Positions 59,736-64,000 of a stretch of 64,000 nt of DNA are shown here, piece by piece (positions within the stretch are counted from its first letter, which is position 1; each line of letters opens with the position of its first letter). This DNA is from Helicoverpa zea (Eukaryota > Arthropoda > Insecta > Lepidoptera > Noctuidae). The position numbers and the translations under genes are program-made. The notes beneath the pieces are model-generated. The model was not told where the DNA came from and did no database searches. It saw nothing but the letters and a program-made list of their open reading frames with translations. Location of the stretch: contig NC_061466.1 in the NCBI RefSeq assembly GCF_022581195.2, positions 1,364,001 through 1,428,000 on the forward strand, given 5' to 3'.

Positions 59736-62700
59736 ACCCGACATTGTAGGTAAAAGTTATTTATAATTATTATACTTTTTCACTTTACGATCGCTACGGC
59801 GTTCAGATAACCAACTTGACAATGTTAGTTATGATCTAACTACGGCATAAAATTTTATAGGGGTTTGGTTACGTGCCGTACATAGTACAAGGATGGATAA
59901 AGAAATCTTTCCAATAACAAGGCGGTGGAGCATCGACTAGTCATCAGGCTGACATAAATCATAAGACGTCGCCATAACAACGGCGGTAGGCCGAGGGGTG
60001 GGCAACCTCGCGGCGACCCCCCGAGGCAAGCTGTTTTCCCGCGCCGCTCACTACAGCTGTTTCCCTATACAATGCTATAGACACTCTTCCTGTCTATAAT
60101 GGATGCCCGGGAAGTCGGATGAGTTTTCATTTATACTGCCTTCTCTGTGTTCTGATTCCGAATACTTTCTTATCTATACATGTTCGCCATATATCTTGAA
60201 AGATAATTGTGGTTTCCTTTTGATCGCATGAATAAATAAGCATTATTATTTTTCCCATAAATATCTCTTCTACTCAAACCAAATATGGGGACTAAATTGT
60301 TTGGAATTATCAAAGATTAGAAGTATGCCAATTTCAGCAAATAACAACACGACTAGGAATGACATAGCGCAACGCAATTTTTCTAAATCAAACAACGCCT
60401 AATAAATGAGTCGGTTTTGTAAATAAAGCGGGCGCAATAGGGAAACGTTGGCCAATGCTGTTTAACAGAGACACGGTTTCGTCATAACGGTTGGCGGCGC
60501 GCCAGACCGCGGCCCATCAGATCAACATCCAGCGCTGAACTCCCGTGAACCACCACTCAGGGAACACTGTCAACACTTCATAATGGACAAACAAGCGATA
60601 GACATTAGAAGAATGCCATTCCATTTATGTGGAAAAGTTCAGGCGAAGATTTGGACTATGTATTAATTTTGCAAAGGTGAGCACTGCAGGCATACTGCGT
60701 GCCACTAATCCGCACAGGGGAATTTTGAACAAGAAAATATATATCGATTTATTCAAGGCACAGCTTGATTTTCAATATCCAAACTTGTCAGCTGGGTAGC
60801 AAGTTTTAGTGAGCGTCAAGCCATCACACTTGAACTCGTGATAAGACGCGAACTTTCTTCAAAAGTGTCGTCAAGTTGACCGGAGTGACGCATGCGGTAG
60901 CGGAACGAGTTTGTGCGGCGCGTGTGTGAGGGGCGCGGGGCGGGGCGGGGGGCGCGGCGCCGCAGGGGCGCGTGCCGTGTCGCACCCTCGCCACCCCCGC
61001 GATCGATACCGGTCAACGACCCCGGCAGCGGTCTGCGACCGGTGCATTGCCGGCCTCGCTCGCGAATCTAACCCACATTCACGGCGGCGCAGCACCACCG
61101 GCCGCCCTGCTAATTACTACACGCAGATTACGCTCAAATATGCATTGTTTGTATTTAGGTCACGTCAAGGGGACGTATGGTTTGATTCTACGAGTGAGTG
61201 CCTTTTGGAGCCATTAATAAATCATTCCCTAAAATTCTTGAACTAATTTTTGTTTGACGTAGTAACATTCATTTGAAGGGTTAATTTAATGGATTTCATT
61301 TCAAATATTTGACTAATTAGGGAGCGTGTAATTGTTTCTTTTTAACTTTTGGAAATCTTAACCTTTCGTCAAATCAAACACTTGAGTACAAAGTTCGTAC
61401 GTAAATACAAATGATTCCACTAATTTTCAGTGGAACAAAACCTCCTCCGGCCTACTTAACACAATCTTTATTAAAAAAATATTCCCACCACATAAATGCG
61501 GATCATCACCATTTTTCACTAAAATTGAGGTAACTTAAGAAAATTTAACTCAGGGGAGGAAAATGGCAGTTTTCCTTGTGTTTTGGAGCGGCCATTGCAC
61601 TCGGCTTATATAACACCAGGGGTACAGAGGTAACAAGAGGTAAGCAGACACTTTAGCTGCTTACGCACGAGTAGACGTATTTGGCTGCTTCGTGGCAAAT
61701 AACAATCGCCTTTAAAGTGTACGGAATATAATCTAAATTGAACTGGCTCACGGTCAGCAGTTGTGTATACAGGAATGATTAATGACGCGTCTTAGCGCGT
61801 GTGGGTGACGCAGGGGGTGCGGTGCGGAGAGGAGAGTTTGGGGTTGATCGAACTGAAATCGGCAGCGTTCAACGTCCGGCCGACATTTGTTTTATTCAGT
61901 AATTTGTCGTCGCGGTACGATGGTTACCGAATAATTTATTGCCAGTTTCTGTATTCATAAAATTAAATCAACTTATGAATTAACGAGCACTTCGCAAATG
62001 TTACTGGAAGTTAAATTATGTTCGGATCGAAAAAGATAAATCATAAGTATCAAAACAGTTTACACTAATACAATTTAGATCTCGTAGCTTCATATTTAGG
62101 AATATTTTAAATTGGAACACTGGATGTTTTGAAGATACAACTTATTGCAATGCAATATAGATCTTACTGGCATGGGATTAGGTTACAAGTTGAATGTGAG
62201 GCTAGTCTTGCGGCTTTCTTCGCTTGACAGTGAGGAGCATCTGTGAGTGTGTGCTGAAGCAATTAGGGACCTTGTTCCTAGAGCCATAAATGTTAATTTG
62301 GTTTAATGTTTTGGCATCGAGTTGATACATTGCAGGAGTGGGTTGACACGTGGCGTCTAGGGAATGTCGCGTGCGCGCGAAGGAGAGAGGTGTTCGCCAT
62401 TTCGCTCTGATTGCCCGAGATAGACATCTTCCGACGAAAGGGAAACAGCGGGACGAGACCATGTTATTTTCGTGATGGTAAGTTTTTTCAATCTAACTAT
62501 TGTACAAGATTCTGGTAAGAATAGATCATTTGTTTTGAGGTTGTTGGTATTTTGAGGTTTGTTGTGGACTTGTAACAACTAACAACACAATAATAAGTTA
62601 CAGTATAAAGGTTTTGATATAAGAAGTAGATATTATTTACTCCAGCGAAAACTCATTTATGCCAAAAATTGTAGGAAAATGGGAAAACGTAACAGTACCA

Positions 62701-64000
62701 GGACACCATATCTAATGAACAGCCTCTAAATCGCACCCTTATGGGACTTGTACAGAAACCATTCGCGTTTATCATGTAGGTACATATACCAATCTGTGAC
62801 ACATTGTCGTAACTCAGTGGAAGTATAGTGCGCTAATCAGTCGCCACTTATGACCGCCATGAAATAGTTTCATAATGTAGAGTCTATCTTAACACTAGGA
62901 TACTTATGTCTGCATTCAGCTGTGGTGATGAATTACCTGGAAAAAAGAGCAAAGGTTAATATGATATCACAAGAAGCTATTTAATCGTAGGGATCAAAGA
63001 TTTTAGTCAACATAGTAACTAATATTAGAATTATCAACGAAAAAAACTGAAGTTAATTGAGCCGAGAAAATTACTCAATTGGAATATCAGGTTAAAGAAC
63101 ATTAATAAAGGCTATCGAAGGCCAGAATACATCATTATCTGAATAACATGTTTAGTCAGTCGATTAGTTAATCAAATCGAACTCGATACTTCTTGTTATG
63201 ACAAAATTAATTGAAATTAATCGTCTACTCAAGCAAATAACGCGGGTATTTTTATCCGAACTTCCATGTAGGTAGGTAAAAGTCGTGGCAAGGTCAGTGC
63301 TTGGCAAAAACTTGCCACCCAAACCCCTCGGCCACAGTCAATGTGCAACCAGAAGTACAACTCGTCCTGACACTTAATATTTGCGATCTACGCGCGGATA
63401 TGCACACCCAGCAGGCTGAGATTATACCAAAATGATTGTTAACGTTTCACCAGTATTTTTTTTGTGGTGTATCGCTTAGCGGATGCCGATTCGGGCCATT
63501 TGCACAGAGTAGTGTTACTGCGTTTTTGGTGCTGTGCAACAGATCGGATTATGTCTGACACAGTTGGCAGGCCTGTCATATTGCATTACTGTTCACCGAT
63601 TACAACTTATTTATAAATGTTAAGAATATTTAGTTTCATAATAAAAGTAAAACTCGAGACAAATTCCTTTGAGACTATCGAAATCTGTAAACTTTTCACG
63701 TAGAAATATCGAGGGTATTGGTAATTTCCTTTGTCCTAATTATATTAGGAACTTATTGGGACTAATCATTTAGGATATTGAAAGTATTATTTTTTCTCTT
63801 ATCGAGAACAAAGTATTATGTATCTGAGCCTAATAATGTGATTATTTTTTGCGGCTGTCTTATAACAATGGATAGCTAGTAGGCAAATTGATTTCTATTA
63901 TTCGTTTTGTTAGAATGATTGATATTAATGAAAAAATCGTGTTCTGTTTATGATGGAACAATTATTAAGGTTATTGTTTTTCCTGCATTATTAATATAAT
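59736..64000. other. Intronic DNA with GC-rich patches
   Basis: GC-rich patches occur at about 59990-60055, 60890-61100 and 61790-61880; the remainder is AT-rich. A TATA-like cttatataac lies at about 61605-61614. Frames across the patches on both strands are low-complexity Arg/Pro/Ala translations. These could be intronic enhancers or an alternative promoter of MEX3, but no exon was identified. From about 63400 to the end I see nothing. Confidence 0.35.

Larger units (their letters stand above)
52297..64000 (-). other. MEX3 intron (incomplete), running off the window
   Basis: The acceptor AG is at 52297-52298, after a pyrimidine-rich tract on the minus strand. I searched upstream by eye for the rest of KH1, which in this family should end with an IVGRQ-like stretch at a splice donor, and did not find it. 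The intron is therefore at least 11.7 kb. It contains the repeats listed below. Frames in GC-rich spots (52479-52661, 60816-61246, 62202-62462) show no domain. Confidence 0.75.

Noticed and set aside
60816..61246. Cluster of frames in the GC-rich patch as MEX3 exon 1
   Set aside because: None of the frames on the minus strand contains MEX3 N-terminal or KH1 sequence.

Overview
The window looks like nuclear DNA from a lepidopteran insect, probably a ditrysian moth; noctuoid-like repeats hint at that group, but this rests on remembered repeat families and is not proven. It is AT-rich and gene-poor. It holds no bacterial, viral or organellar signature, no CRISPR array, no rRNA and no tRNA gene that I can support. 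The only confidently recognised host gene is the last coding exon of a MEX3-type RNA-binding protein (KH-KH-RING) on the minus strand at 51413-52296. Its 3' UTR lies to the left. The intron upstream of it fills the rest of the window to 64000, so the N-terminal exon, with the first half of KH1, lies outside.

Layout. 1-45 kb is a gene desert of AT-rich DNA studded with transposable elements: a 987-bp long-TIR element (2083-3069), a 1.46-kb long-TIR element with a GC-rich core (7823-9285), a PIF/Harbinger-type MITE with a TAA target duplication (12723-13416), a MITE with perfect 62-bp TIRs (22068-22298), a LINE tail encoding a reverse-transcriptase C-terminus (27007-27241), and smaller MITEs at about 29.8 and 32.2 kb. 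Several GC-rich patches (4.7-5.7, 6.8-7.0, 14.3-14.7, 17.9, 22.6, 28.2-28.7, 32.0 and 39.7-39.9 kb) could be promoters, non-coding first exons or orphan exons, but none is recognisable as a known protein. From 45 to 50 kb lies a retroposon-rich stretch with a full-length tRNA-derived SINE bounded by a perfect 16-bp target duplication (45804-46192), several decayed SINE relatives, and a 1.57-kb fold-back element with about 560-bp arms and an 8-bp target duplication (48518-50085). The MEX3 intron carries a compound repeat with a 95-bp-arm palindrome and a 123-bp-period minisatellite (53036-53946), plus a MITE at 59.5 kb.

The least explained signal is a set of seven short islands (about 40-60 bp each) packed with the hexamer GCTACG or its complement CGTAGC, at about 5.66, 7.45, 46.59, 48.31, 54.79, 57.19 and 58.03 kb. 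They have no TIRs or target duplications that I can see and mostly sit in AT-rich surroundings. Two of them share the exact palindrome CGTAGCGCTACG. They could be a dispersed micro-repeat or clustered binding sites; only a genome-wide comparison can decide.
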